NCBI RefSeq assembly: GCF_040958095.1
Contig: NC_091172.1
Location: 29,741,070 to 29,805,069 of the forward strand
Direction: 5' to 3'
Length of the DNA: 64,000 nucleotides
Source: Procambarus clarkii
Lineage: Eukaryota > Arthropoda > Malacostraca > Decapoda > Cambaridae
Shown here: one piece after another, positions 12,781 through 22,262 of the stretch
Position numbering within the stretch: position 1 is the stretch's first letter
Layout of the letters: every line of letters begins with the position of its first letter
The notes under the pieces: generated by a model
Database searches by the model: none
What the model was told of the DNA's origin: nothing
What the model saw: the letters and a program-made list of their open reading frames with translations, nothing else
Position numbers and translations under genes: made by a program

Positions 12781-12837
12781 TATTATTTTCATATCAATAA
12801 AGATATTTCAGGTGTTGAATGTCTATTAATAGTAGAC

Positions 12838-13020
12838 GCAGCTAACTCCATCTATCGGTCAGCTACGTATTCTGGCAATAAATGCGTCGCAGGTTTATGA
12901 TGTTATTGATTCCTGAGGCCACAAGTCTGTGAATATTTTGGTGTTGTTGGTTAGTTCGCGGGCGGGCGGCCCCGAGCTGCTCAGTTCTGGCCTGCACCTT
13001 GTACAGTTTGGACTCCTCGC
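12838..13020 (+). promoter_or_regulatory. Gene 1 core promoter and 5' exon, Inr + DPE
   Basis: This 183-bp block matches 18721-18903 with about five differences by my reading. It has no TATA box; a GC-rich run (cgcgggcgggcggcccc) lies just upstream of TCAGTT. Taking the A at 12983 as +1, GGACT begins exactly at +28 (13010-13014). That is the arthropod Inr-DPE arrangement (DPE consensus RGWYV; the last base here is a mismatch). Duplicated promoters with the spacing kept intact argue that it is in use. Confidence 0.75.
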
Positions 13021-13061
13021 TTACGGCTGATCATATTGCTGGGCTTGGTCGACTATATCCA

Positions 13062-13552
13062 ATGTATTTTAAGCAAAGTACGTTAACATTTTCATTTAAT
13101 TCATCTGGTTCTTGTGAGCTTCGTAGTGTTTTGTGCATTTTTAAGTTTATAAAAAATTTCTCTTTCCAGGATTTGGGATGAGTGTGGTGGCGGTGATGAT
13201 CTTGACCATGTTCTTATGTGTGGAAGATGCTGCCGGTATTAATTACCCTAGTTTTCCGGACTCTGACCATCCTATGCTACCCGTGACCCTAATGCCTCCG
13301 TTCTTCCTGGACTTTGAGCGTGCGTTGCTGCAATTCCAAGAAGTGCAAGATTTTTTGGCTATGCTTCCTAAAGATCCGGAGACATCTTTGAAGACTGCCA
13401 AAGATAAAATGTTATCTCGTAGACACAGATTTGATCCTAATAAATTAATAAACCTTACAGCTGTACTCGAGCAAACTGGAAAGAAGCATCTTGATATTGA
13501 GGATTTGTTAAACGTACTTAAAGAGTCCATTAATGAAACCAAAGCTGGTTGA
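13062..13552 (+). CDS. Cluster gene 1: small secreted protein, unknown family
   Basis: Two-exon model: exon 1 12983-13077 (donor GTACGT), a 92-bp intron, exon 2 from 13170 (acceptor ctttccag). An ATG at 13062 joins in frame across the intron (codon A|GA, Arg), giving about 132 aa; the exon-2 ATG at 13178 would give 124 aa. Counting from the second Met, residues 2-20 are hydrophobic and end in DAAG, a plausible signal peptide. The rest is acidic and helical-looking, almost free of cysteine, with KDPET at 65-69 and sequons NLT and NET. Stop at 13550-13552, ATTAAA at 13596. It is homologous to cluster genes 2 and 3 by promoter, intron position and the DP core. I recognise no known family; function unknown, probably secreted. 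Confidence 0.65.
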
Positions 13553-13595
13553 ATGATCTTGGATGATTTTGTAAACGGATCGACTTTGATGGGCA

Positions 13596-13601
13596 ATTAA
13601 A
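13596..13601 (+). terminator. Variant polyadenylation signal (gene 1)
   Basis: ATTAAA, 44 bases after the gene 1 stop codon. A 32-base A run at about 13734-13765 lies further downstream. Confidence 0.5.
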
Positions 13602-13731
13602 GTGTTACCTAATTATTCTTTCTTGCTTCCCACTTCGTGCTAGAAGCTTTTGGTAATCTTCAGAGGCTACAATCTCTGATTAGTTCCCTACTAGAAAGTA
13701 ACTCTGCATACTGTTTAAATTGTTGGTAAAT

Positions 13732-13766
<35 letters not shown>

Positions 13767-13942
13767 CAAACCAACTTTCTATGGAAAGCTGGCAGATATA
13801 TACTTGTATTTTAAGACCAGACTCTAGTCTTTTGATTAATACTAGAGACTTGAACCAGTCACGCGTGGTTTATCTTGGTCCCAACAAGCTAAAACGTGAG
13901 CGTCACATTGCAGACTGTGGCTTAAGGATATATAAATAGCAG

Positions 13943-14092
13943 ATTGATTGAAGATTAAGCCACCCAAAAGGTGGTACGGGCATGAATAGCCCGTAATTGG
14001 TGGCACTTTTGAGCCAGTACCAAGAGCCGATACTAGACCTGTGGAGGTGCGACTGCACCCTGCGTGACGGGAGATGTCTCCCATCCTCTAAA
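13943..14092 (+). mobile_element. Hairpin repeat H1 (near-complete copy)
   Basis: It starts at a GATTGATTGA tract, then gattaagccacccaaaaggt, the hairpin acgggcatgaatagcccgt, a middle part (tgagccagtaccaagagc), and ends with the palindrome GGGAGATGTCTCCC. Matching minus-oriented copies lie at 22866-23006 and 23158-23312. Short, hairpin-bearing and microsatellite-anchored, with no coding capacity. Confidence 0.7.
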
Positions 14093-14794
14093 CAGCCGGA
14101 CGCTTGGCTGTGTATATAACCGTCGGGGTATTTTGGAAAAGTCTTGACCCGTATTCAAACTAAACCTGGCTCTAATTTAACCTACCAAAAGATTACCACT
14201 CTTTAACTACTTAAGCGGTAATTTGCACAGGACTTGCCTAAATCTTGGTCTTTCCCAGTTTTTTTTTTTTTTTTTTTTTTTTAATTTCATATGAGTGTAA
14301 TGCACGCTCCACCATATAAGGTGTTGAATAGAAACTTCTGACGTCAGATTAAGGTGCACAATCCTGCAGGAGACCTACTGGCAACTTCGTAGGATGTAGT
14401 AAAATAAATTAAGATTAAAAAAAAACCCTGGCATGTAGTGCAGTAGTCTGGTGAGGGGACGCTGCTAAAGCTGCAGCCTTAAAAGCAAACTATTTTTACC
14501 TAACAAAACATTGAGGCTGGTTGACTGAAAGGTTTTCCTAATCAAATTTGGGCCAAACAATGTTGTAGACCAGAATCTACGTTAATATTAGTTACCATAG
14601 GCTTTGCTTTACATCGCCTTAAGGGATATTAGACGGCAACAGTATGAATAATTGATCTTCAACGGAGCAAAATATTATGCTGTTAAATACAGCAGAGCCG
14701 CAATTACCTGAAGATTATCGCTAGCCAAAATAGTCTACCATAACTTTTTAAGCTGCACTGCTCCAGCTTTACGTACACACAAATTGTAGTTTGC

Positions 14795-14950
14795 TGAAAG
14801 TGTCGTTCGCCTTATGCGTTTTTGTTCTCGTATTGGCATCCTTGGTTATATTTAGCGTCCTCTGATTATTCCGCACATTTGGTGGTGCTACATAGCCTTC
14901 CCGGTTTGGTGCCTTCTTTTGATAATTACTTACTTACTTTTTGATAACTA
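14795..14950 (+). mobile_element. LINE family B 3' end
   Basis: Contains tatgcgtttttgttctcgta, then ttggcatccttggttatattt, and ends in gataattacttacttac. The same sequence is present, reverse-complemented, at the 3' end of the LINE at 26850-29700, and as a short copy at 22436-22527. Confidence 0.7.
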
Positions 14951-15964
14951 ATTACTTGCTGAAAGTGTACTAAACATCAAGCCTAATATAGTGAAGAGGG
15001 TGTTTTGGCACATTATGTAAATTTCTCTTCCAGTACATCTTAATTGTTAGGCTCGTATCGGAGCCTTTACAATATTGTAACTAGTCGCAAGCTGTTTCGA
15101 ATGCGGCTGCGACCGTACCGATGAAATTGATCGTCATAAAACTTCGTCCTGTCTTCCCCGGCCAACTATGCACACATTGAAAAATAAATCTAGCCAGGCT
15201 GGACTGAGGTAATTAAGCTGCACAATGTACCCGTGCCAATGTTACTGCATCAAATATCCCATAATTATGACCTGCGTCCCGGTTATTAAAAACTACGTAT
15301 ATATTGTTAAAGTTAATAACATGTTTAAAAAAACTATGGGCATACACTTAATATTACTAGGATATATTAATCATAGACTATAATAAAAACTCGAATCATT
15401 TAGTAATTCCCTAATAAAGTGCTGGTTCTTGCCAGTGTCTTTCGGACTAAATATTTTGTTAATTACTTCTCAGGTGCTTGTTTGCTTGTTTATTAGTTAC
15501 ATCGATCTTGGTCGTTCACAGGGTAATTTAGCTGGTGGTGGCAGATACAAGACTGCCAAAAAAGGGAAATAATACGAGTATCACTACTGTCTGCCTTCAG
15601 AAGTTAAGTTTATTATATATATACTGTATATAACCAGATTGGGTATCGGGTGGTGACCGGGTAGACTTCAAAGGGTTGTGCCATTTAATTATTGACAGCC
15701 CCGAGAATGCAAATTATAATATGCGTTTTGCATGTCAATATGAACAGATATTTCTATGGACTTCGTAATAAACCTTTTATCTCCCCTGGCATCATGTGAG
15801 CCCCTTTACCCATCTATTAACATCCCATTACACCCGTCAATCGCTCTGCAAAATTTGAGGCTAGCCGCAAACATTTGTCCTCCAACCTCAGACAGACACA
15901 TTCGATTTCATACTGTTTATCTTAATAAATTATACTCGGTACATACGTAGATATAGATGGATCG
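14951..15964. other. No gene recognised
   Basis: AT-rich DNA with short open frames only. The 64-residue stretch at 15756-15950 has no splice or domain support. Confidence 0.5.
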
Positions 15965-16060
15965 TAAAGGTAATTCAAGTATGTTTATTGAGACAAGAAA
16001 AAATACATCTCAATGGGATAGAGTAGCTTAGGCTATTTCTACCCCCCCCCCCCCCCCCGT
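15965..16060 (-). mobile_element. LINE family A 3' end with poly-C run
   Basis: Reverse complement of the 20376-20455 tail: agtatgtttattgagac, then gggatagagtagcttaggct, then a C run of about 18. The C run matches the G run that precedes the tail in the forward copy. Confidence 0.7.
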
Positions 16061-16522
16061 TGATAAGCTATTTTGTCTACCCATATCCATATATCATTAT
16101 GTACACTTACAAATCTAAAAGAGCCAACTGAAGAGGTCACAATGAAAGTTTGGAGAACAGGTCTGTCAATCGCCACACCTCACTCCAAAGATAACACTGT
16201 GTATTCTGTTATGATCAGGGATGGTCTTGGATGGTGAACCATGATAATGTTGTAAACAGGGAAAGTGAATACATTGAGTTTGGAAGCAGTTGAGCCTGCA
16301 TTGCTGCTTGATGTTTAAGTGATAATTGCTAAGTAAGCTCGTGGCTAGTTTTAAGAGAAGATAATGTGTAAATTAGTGAATTAATAAACAGCCAGAAGGT
16401 GCCGCCTCCTGTGCTTCGGCGGAGTGTGTTGTAGCAGCCCTCTGTGCCGCTGCCCCATGTGCTCTTCTGTGCTTCCGCCCTGTCCGTGGAGCAGCCCTCG
16501 GTGTTGCAGGATGTTCCTGTCT

Positions 16523-16795
16523 TGCATAGGTGACATACTTAACATAATAGATACCCTTAAAAAGATTCATAGAAAACACCGACCTTACCTAACCTTGTTA
16601 GTATCTTAAGATAAGCATCTTATTGCTTCGTAATTACAATTATTACCTAACCTATAATAGGTATAAGTTAAGTAATAATTGTAATTACGAAGCAATAAGA
16701 TGCTTATCTTAAGATACTAACAAGGTTAGGTAAGGTCGGTGTTTTCTATGAATCTTTTTAGGGGTATCTATTATGTTTAGTATATCACCTATGCA
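16523..16795. mobile_element. Near-perfect palindromic MITE
   Basis: Arms of about 120 bp are reverse complements with only a few differences, around a short centre near 16655. The ends read tgcataggtg and cacctatgca; TGCA at each edge may be the target duplication or part of the TIR. Both arms carry an acctaacctt word. No coding capacity. The close match of the arms suggests a young insertion or ongoing arm correction. Confidence 0.85.
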
Positions 16796-17694
16796 CGTAG
16801 TTAATAAGTCAATATTGACTTTACGAATTTGCGAGAACGGGTTGCCTGTCTTCATGCGTCGACCCCGTCACGTATTAGCAGGAGGGCCGGGGGGGGGCGC
16901 TTCGTAGGAGGAGTGGGCGCTTTGGGATGCGTATTGTGCCAAGTATCCTTGCCAATTGTTTCCTCAGAAAATGTGAATTAGTGGACTCGTCGGCGGGTGT
17001 GGTGATTGTTCCTTGTTTTGCTTGATGTTTTATTTCTGTTTTTTTTTTTGTGCTTCGGTGCCCTTTTTATGTTGTTTTTACCTTGTTTTGTCACGATTAC
17101 ATTCCTCCTTATCCTTGTTTTGTTATATGTGTTGATGTTCTGTATTGCTTGTTTTGGTCATGTGTCATGTTGGCACGCCCCGTCTGGGTGATGCGGTGTT
17201 TCTTTTGTTATACACTGTATATGCAGGTAGTTCACATGTTTTCTTTGTTCTGTGTTTGTTTAGTTTGGTTTGATGGGGCGATTCGGTGCTTTGGCTTTTA
17301 TGTTATATTTATGTACTTTTGTTATACCACAATAATGCTTTTGTTATACCACAATAAAACACCGGCTTGGTGTTGGACAGAAATGAGCTAGGTCCATTTA
17401 TGACCAACAAATCCATCTTCGTGGACCTTTTGGACTAACAGGTCCAGGAAGATGAAGGACAGGCGCTACGTCCGGAACAAGTTCACTCGCAATCTTTTCT
17501 CAGATATGTGCAGTTGGATGTCCACAGTAATGGTGAAGATGTAGGTCTTCCAACTCTCGCGTTCAGCTGGACGATGACATGGCGGGGGTCACTGAACGTG
17601 ACTTCCAGAAAAAAGAATAATAGACTCAGAGGAGTACCAGCTCAGAATGTGGTACGTTCACTCTCGGCTATAGTGTACAAGCTCACCATATCAA
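16796..17694. other. No gene recognised
   Basis: T-rich unique sequence. A 25-bp direct repeat (cttttgttataccacaata) occurs twice at about 17318-17357. Open frames here are hydrophobic T-rich artefacts. Confidence 0.5.
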
Positions 17695-17895
17695 CGTAAC
17701 CAAAACACCTTATTTAATCTGATCTAAGCCTATGCCTAAACTCACTATATATAATAATATTTATTTCTATTTGAGGCAAATACGTGTATTATACCGTCTG
17801 AAAGGTTGGTGATATCAGTTGATAGTTCGGTGTTTAAGTCAAATACTGGCTTATTAAACTCGGCGTATGTCAGCTTGGGCTAGATGTCCTACCTT
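17695..17895 (+). repeat. Upstream block shared by cluster genes 2 and 3 (copy 1)
   Basis: Starts caacgtaaccaaaacac, then cctatgcctaaactcacta, then gttgatagttcggtg and tcaaatactggcttattaaa. The same order of segments occurs at 25220-25425. Each copy lies about 0.9-1.2 kb upstream of a gene, so the duplication unit was larger than gene plus promoter. Confidence 0.7.
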
Positions 17896-18720
17896 TTTTC
17901 TGTAGACTAGATGGGGGTAACCAGCACAGCCCGGGTCTCTCTCCCCCTCCCTTCTCTTATCTCCCCCTTCTTTCCTAATCTCCCTCCTCTCTCACCCCCT
18001 CTCCCCACTTTATCTTCCCTTCTCCCCCTGCAACATCTTTCTCTGCGCTTTGCTCGACATCCCAACTCGCCCCTCTCCTTTAACATGTCCTCACTTCCCC
18101 TCTCCATCTATCTCTCGCTCTTTTCCTTGCCCTTTATTCAAACTTCCCACCACCCCTCTTCCCCCTCTCTCAGTAAATTTAAGTTTACTAAGAACGAAAA
18201 CTGACAAATACCTCTAAGAAAACACATCCTCTAATTTCAATCTTAACTTCATTAAAATCGCAGGGGGTCGCTATAGATACCAATATTTCATAATGTAGCA
18301 TTGGGGCCAACCCCGACTGGCCATTTACACTCCCATACCCCATACGTGTCATCTTGGAAAGTTGGGTGAGCCTAGACCCAAGTATATACCCTCCGACAGA
18401 CTCTTTTTCTTTGTTTGTTTAGATAAAGGTTACGTTATAAACTAGTACTTTGTTTTCATTGATGTTAAGGGTAAATGGCTTCAGAGTTCATACTTGGCCA
18501 GCTGTTGTGTACAAAACATGCAGACAATGCGACGATGGAACATGCAAGCAAACACTGTTTACATTGAACTGAGTTCAAGTGCAAATTGATGAAAGCCCCC
18601 TTCATCACTTTCCTCAAGGGGCTCACGTACAAAGGGATGTGAGCCCCTTGAGTAACAAAAATTATAATTATATATTTATTTATTTAAATTTTAATTGTTA
18701 ACTATGTATTAATGGGAGGT

Positions 18721-18903
18721 GCAGCTAACTCCATCTATCGGTCAGCTACGTATTCTGGCAATAAATGCGTCGCAGATTTATGATGTTATTGATTCCTGAG
18801 GCCACAAGTCTGTGAATATTTTGGTGTTGTTGGTTAGTTCGCGGGCGGGCGGCCCCAAGCTGCTCAGTTCTGGCCTGCACCTTGTACGGGTTGGACACCT
18901 CGC
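18721..18903 (+). promoter_or_regulatory. Gene 2 core promoter and 5' exon, Inr + DPE
   Basis: Almost identical to 12838-13020. With the A of TCAGTT at 18866 as +1, GGACA occupies +28 to +32 (18893-18897) and fits the DPE consensus RGWYV fully. The GC-rich run before the Inr is kept and there is no TATA box. Identity falls off inside exon 1, where coding starts. Confidence 0.78.
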
Positions 18904-18938
18904 CTGTTGTTGGGTAGATTTACGCTTTGACATATAAA

Positions 18939-19499
18939 ATGTTTCGTGAGTGATTGCACTTTAATGTTATTTTTATACATTGTTTAAAATTTCGAAGTGT
19001 ATTGAAATGTGGCGATAATGTGGAAACTAAGTCATTTATTGGGGTTTTAACTTTCTTCCTAGGTCTTGGAATGAGTAGCCTGGTCGTCATACTGGTTGTG
19101 GTGAGTTTGGCGAAGGATGCAGACTCTGGATTTTTTTCGAAGATTGGCGAATTCTTCAGGTTCAATAAACAGGAAAGCGCAGAGAAGGCTCGCAAACGAG
19201 CTTTATTAGAAGAAAAGTTTCTTAACTCTTACGTGGTTGAAATGTGTGGGGCTTTCCTTTTAATCATGACTATCCAACGAGATCCGGATTTGGTGCTTGC
19301 CCATATAAAATACGAGGCTTATCAAATAAAGCCCAATTCTGTGCAAAAGTCACTCTACTTGAAAATGGCTGCTCTTTTACAAGAGCAGGGTATGCCTAGG
19401 GAAGCGGCGCAACCCGTGATTGCTTTTACAACTTGTTATAATTACTGGTCAAACATTACGGACCCGATCTTCACGTTCGCGCACGATAAAAATCTGTAA
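18939..19499 (+). CDS. Cluster gene 2: small secreted/membrane protein, unknown family
   Basis: Exon 1 18866-18945 (donor GTGAGT), a 117-bp intron, exon 2 from 19063 (acceptor cttcctag). ATG 18939 has A at -3 and runs in frame across the junction (C|GT, Arg, the same residue as in gene 1), giving 147 aa; the exon-2 ATG at 19071 gives 142 aa. Counting from the second Met, residues 3-13 are strongly hydrophobic, followed by DADSG, a likely signal peptide. A basic helix (KARKRALLEEK) follows, then a second hydrophobic stretch (CGAFLLIMTI, 59-68) leading to RDPDL at 70-74, the site equivalent to KDPET in the other two. One sequon, NIT, near the C-terminus. Stop 19497-19499, AATAAA 19527. Family unknown to me. 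Confidence 0.7.
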
Positions 19500-19526
19500 A
19501 GAAATAAGCATCGCATTTTAATTGTT

Positions 19527-19532
19527 AATAAA
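19527..19532 (+). terminator. Polyadenylation signal (gene 2)
   Basis: AATAAA 28 bases after the stop codon. Confidence 0.6.
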
Positions 19533-19839
19533 CCTTGATTTTTATTTTGAAGTTTCTAATCTTTTATGTACGTTCTTAATCGGTAGATTTTAAGAATCTA
19601 AACTAGCAGGATTTACAGGTAGTCATATGTGGTAAAAATGCTTGCTTCTTTATTGACAGCAGAGGAGCGTTAGTCTTTAAATAGCAGACGCCCAGTATAT
19701 CAGAATATTGTGATAGTGTAAAGAGAATGTTAAGAGACTAGAAAAAACTGGGTATTAAGTAAGATTCGTGTGGATCCCTTAACATGTGGGAATACTGTTG
19801 AATGAGGTAGTTGATGACATAGCGAAGAGAGCCACTGAA

Positions 19840-20455
19840 AAAACTCTTGTTGATGTATGTCGGTTAACCTTGAAACAAATAAACAAGACTCGGGTGATTC
19901 AGGAGGGTGAAGAAATGATAGAGAATGGCAATGGTGGACAGTAACACACTTAAGAATTATTCAATAATAAATACAAATTCGTCCTTCACTTATGGTAAAG
20001 GAAAGTCTACTTGGAAGGATTCAATTCACATGAGATTACGATTAAGATATAAATATATCTGGCAAGACGGTGTTGATGTCGGTGAAAAAGATAGTGTAAA
20101 TTATGTAGTATGCCGCACGCCCACACCTTAGAACATTGTGTATTAGTGTCACCTTGTTGAAAAATATAGAAATAAGGAAATAGTGTACCACATAAAATTG
20201 TTTGTGTGATAATGGTATAATAGACAGTATACTTAGGAGCTACAAGAATTTTGCCCCAAGAAGGTAACAATTATATGCTGTACTTGCTGTATGCAATGTT
20301 AAATGGGATTCTTGTACTGTTATGTCTTTGTACTCACTGAATTTGTGCGCCCCTTGAGGGACTTGAAGTAGAGGGGGGTAGAAATAGCCTAAGCTACTCT
20401 ATCCCTTTGAGATGTATTTATTGCTTATCTCAATAAACATACTTTAACTTAACTT
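19840..20455 (+). mobile_element. LINE family A, 3' terminal part
   Basis: The translation shows MRLRLRYKYIWQ near 20030, equivalent to the GYKYPW tail of the 0.46-2.34 kb LINE, with CRTPTP after it. Stops follow. The 3' UTR has the G run, gtagaaatagcctaagctac and tctcaataaacatact, then ends. Strongly 5'-truncated. Confidence 0.7.
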
Positions 20456-20884
20456 GAACTAGCAGATTTAAGTCGATCCCAATCTTGGCGCTAATGCTTC
20501 CTAGGAGAGGATAATCGTGGACCAGACAAAACTACCCTAACAGTAGCAATCTTGTGGTAGATGGCCCCAAACTGACAGGTCTATACAGCACCAAGGTAGT
20601 TTCCTGCTACAACTAAGACGTAGAATCGAACGATTCCTGCGTAATGTAAGTGCGTTAGAATGTGTTCACGCAAAAACTACACTGGGCGATACAGTCACGG
20701 CTTTGCTTCACGGGGTCTTCCGCTTGTTACCCACATGGTTAGTGTGGTACCGAACCTGTGTTCCCACAGTAATGTCTGATAAAACTTTGTTCTTGCATTC
20801 TTGTGCAGCCACTATCACGTATGGCGTCTCTGGCAAATCCTGAATAGCATGGTTTCCCTACTTGTGACCCCAACACCTCCCAAA
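20456..20884. other. No gene recognised
   Basis: Unique-looking sequence without an ORF or splice pattern I can support. Confidence 0.4.
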
Positions 20885-20892
20885 AAAAAAAT

Positions 20893-21284
20893 AACCAGGT
20901 ACTCATTTTACTGTAGACACACTACAGTTGAGGCTTGACGCCCAGTAAATCTTACCCAGCCATGAACATCAGAGGTCCACGGTTGTTCGTCCTACCAGCG
21001 AGCATCAGAAATATTACAGGAACAACCGTGGACATCTTCAAGAGGAAACAATCTAGTTTCCTTCAAGGAGTGCCTGACCAACCGGGCTGTGGTGGGTATG
21101 TGGGCCTGCGGGCCGGTCAAAGCAACAGCCTTGTGGGCCAAACTGTCAAGTCTGGCCTCGGGCCGGGCTTGGGGAATACAACTCCTAGAACCCTCATCAA
21201 CCAGGTAAACCAGGATACGAACAGAGGACAAAGTGCTAGCGTAACGCCAGGAGAGTGTCTTGCCACTACACCACGGGAATACAT
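20893..21284 (-). mobile_element. tRNA-derived SINE (family E) split by a LINE 3' end
   Basis: The outer parts (20893-20960: aaccaggtactcattttact; 21236-21282: gcgtaacgccaggagagtg and ccactacaccacgg) match the reverse complement of the SINE at 48241-48510. Between them (about 20965-21230, +) lies a LINE tail whose translation contains IRGPRLFVLP, QPGCGGYVGLRAG and NSLVGQ. The same tail family is at 63565-63905 (-). So a LINE 3' end inserted into an older SINE. Confidence 0.65.
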
Positions 21285-21990
21285 GGTGTTAAATGCTACT
21301 TGACGGTTGCTCCGAAATGTCATTTTGTGGGTGTAACGTTAGAGAAGTGTGTTTTATTGTTCACTTGAAGTTGTTGGGTGCTTCCATTTCAAGTTTTGTG
21401 GTCTGCCTAAAATATTGCGGTTGCGTGTTTACTCATATCAAACAGGAGTATTGGATATTAACGTCAGGCAAGACCACTTACGTGATGAGGGAGGTGGGCT
21501 TTGTTAGACTGCTAACTAACCAACGTGTCTACCTTTTATATACCAGATATAAGGGGGCGATCTTCCTCTAGAAGGTAAAAATAGTTTCTTACGTGGGCGC
21601 CGTGCCTAGTACCCATACCATGGTAGAACTGTTATGAACTACTTTAGTGAGGCCGTTTGAGATTCGTGGGAAAATTAACTGAAGCTCATGTTGATGTTCT
21701 GAAAATTATCCATTTATCTCCCACCCACTCCTTGCATAACAGCCAACATTGTCGGTATGTATAATCGCCTAAGTATAGGTAATCCACTCCCTCCCCACTC
21801 TCTATAGTCTTCCCACATGATGGTGACTAATACGTAATTGTTTTTTTGTCACCTACAATTTCTTTAATAAATTAGTGTTTTAAGTTATTACGGTGCTTTC
21901 TCAGCCGCGAGGAAGGTTGTGCGATGCGGTTTACCACCCATCAATTCTTGCCAGATTGGACTAAAACTATAGAAGTGGACTATTTTTACC
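21285..21990. other. No gene recognised
   Basis: Contains a 92-residue open stretch (21293-21571) without recognisable domains or splice sites. Nothing else seen. Confidence 0.4.
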
Positions 21991-21994
21991 TGAT

Positions 21995-22180
21995 TTGAAC
22001 AAATCCACAAGGGCCGTGACGAGCATTCGAACCTGCGTCCAGGAGCATCCCAGACGCTGCCTTAATACCCCCTTTGACATTTACCTGATTTACTTGAGGG
22101 CCACTAACCCTATTGGCCTCAACGAGGACACGAAGCCGGCGGCTTGTCTAAAGTCCCACCATTTGCCTTTATCTTTTCAA
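21995..22180 (-). mobile_element. tRNA-derived SINE piece plus second dispersed repeat
   Basis: aacaaatccacaagggcc and gtgacgagcattcgaacctg are the reverse complement of a B box (GGTTCGAATGC) and tail; gacgctgccttaat follows. From about 22078 a different repeat follows (acttgagggccactaaccct, agccggcggcttgtc), which recurs in reverse at 48590-48672. Confidence 0.7.
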
Positions 22181-22262
22181 GGTAGATTTTAAAATATGTT
22201 TTGGCATCTACGGCTTCGGCAATAACGCCTGTGGGTGAAAAAGCCTCGTCTATTACACACAT

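Noticed and set aside
17006-17391. Multi-pass membrane protein frame
   Set aside because: T-rich low-complexity DNA gives Phe/Leu/Val runs; no conserved pattern, splice sites or promoter.
18954-19070. Longer N-terminus for cluster gene 2 reading through the intron
   Set aside because: It needs a non-ATG start, and the stretch has good splice borders (GTGAGT ... cttcctag) matching the introns of the sister genes.
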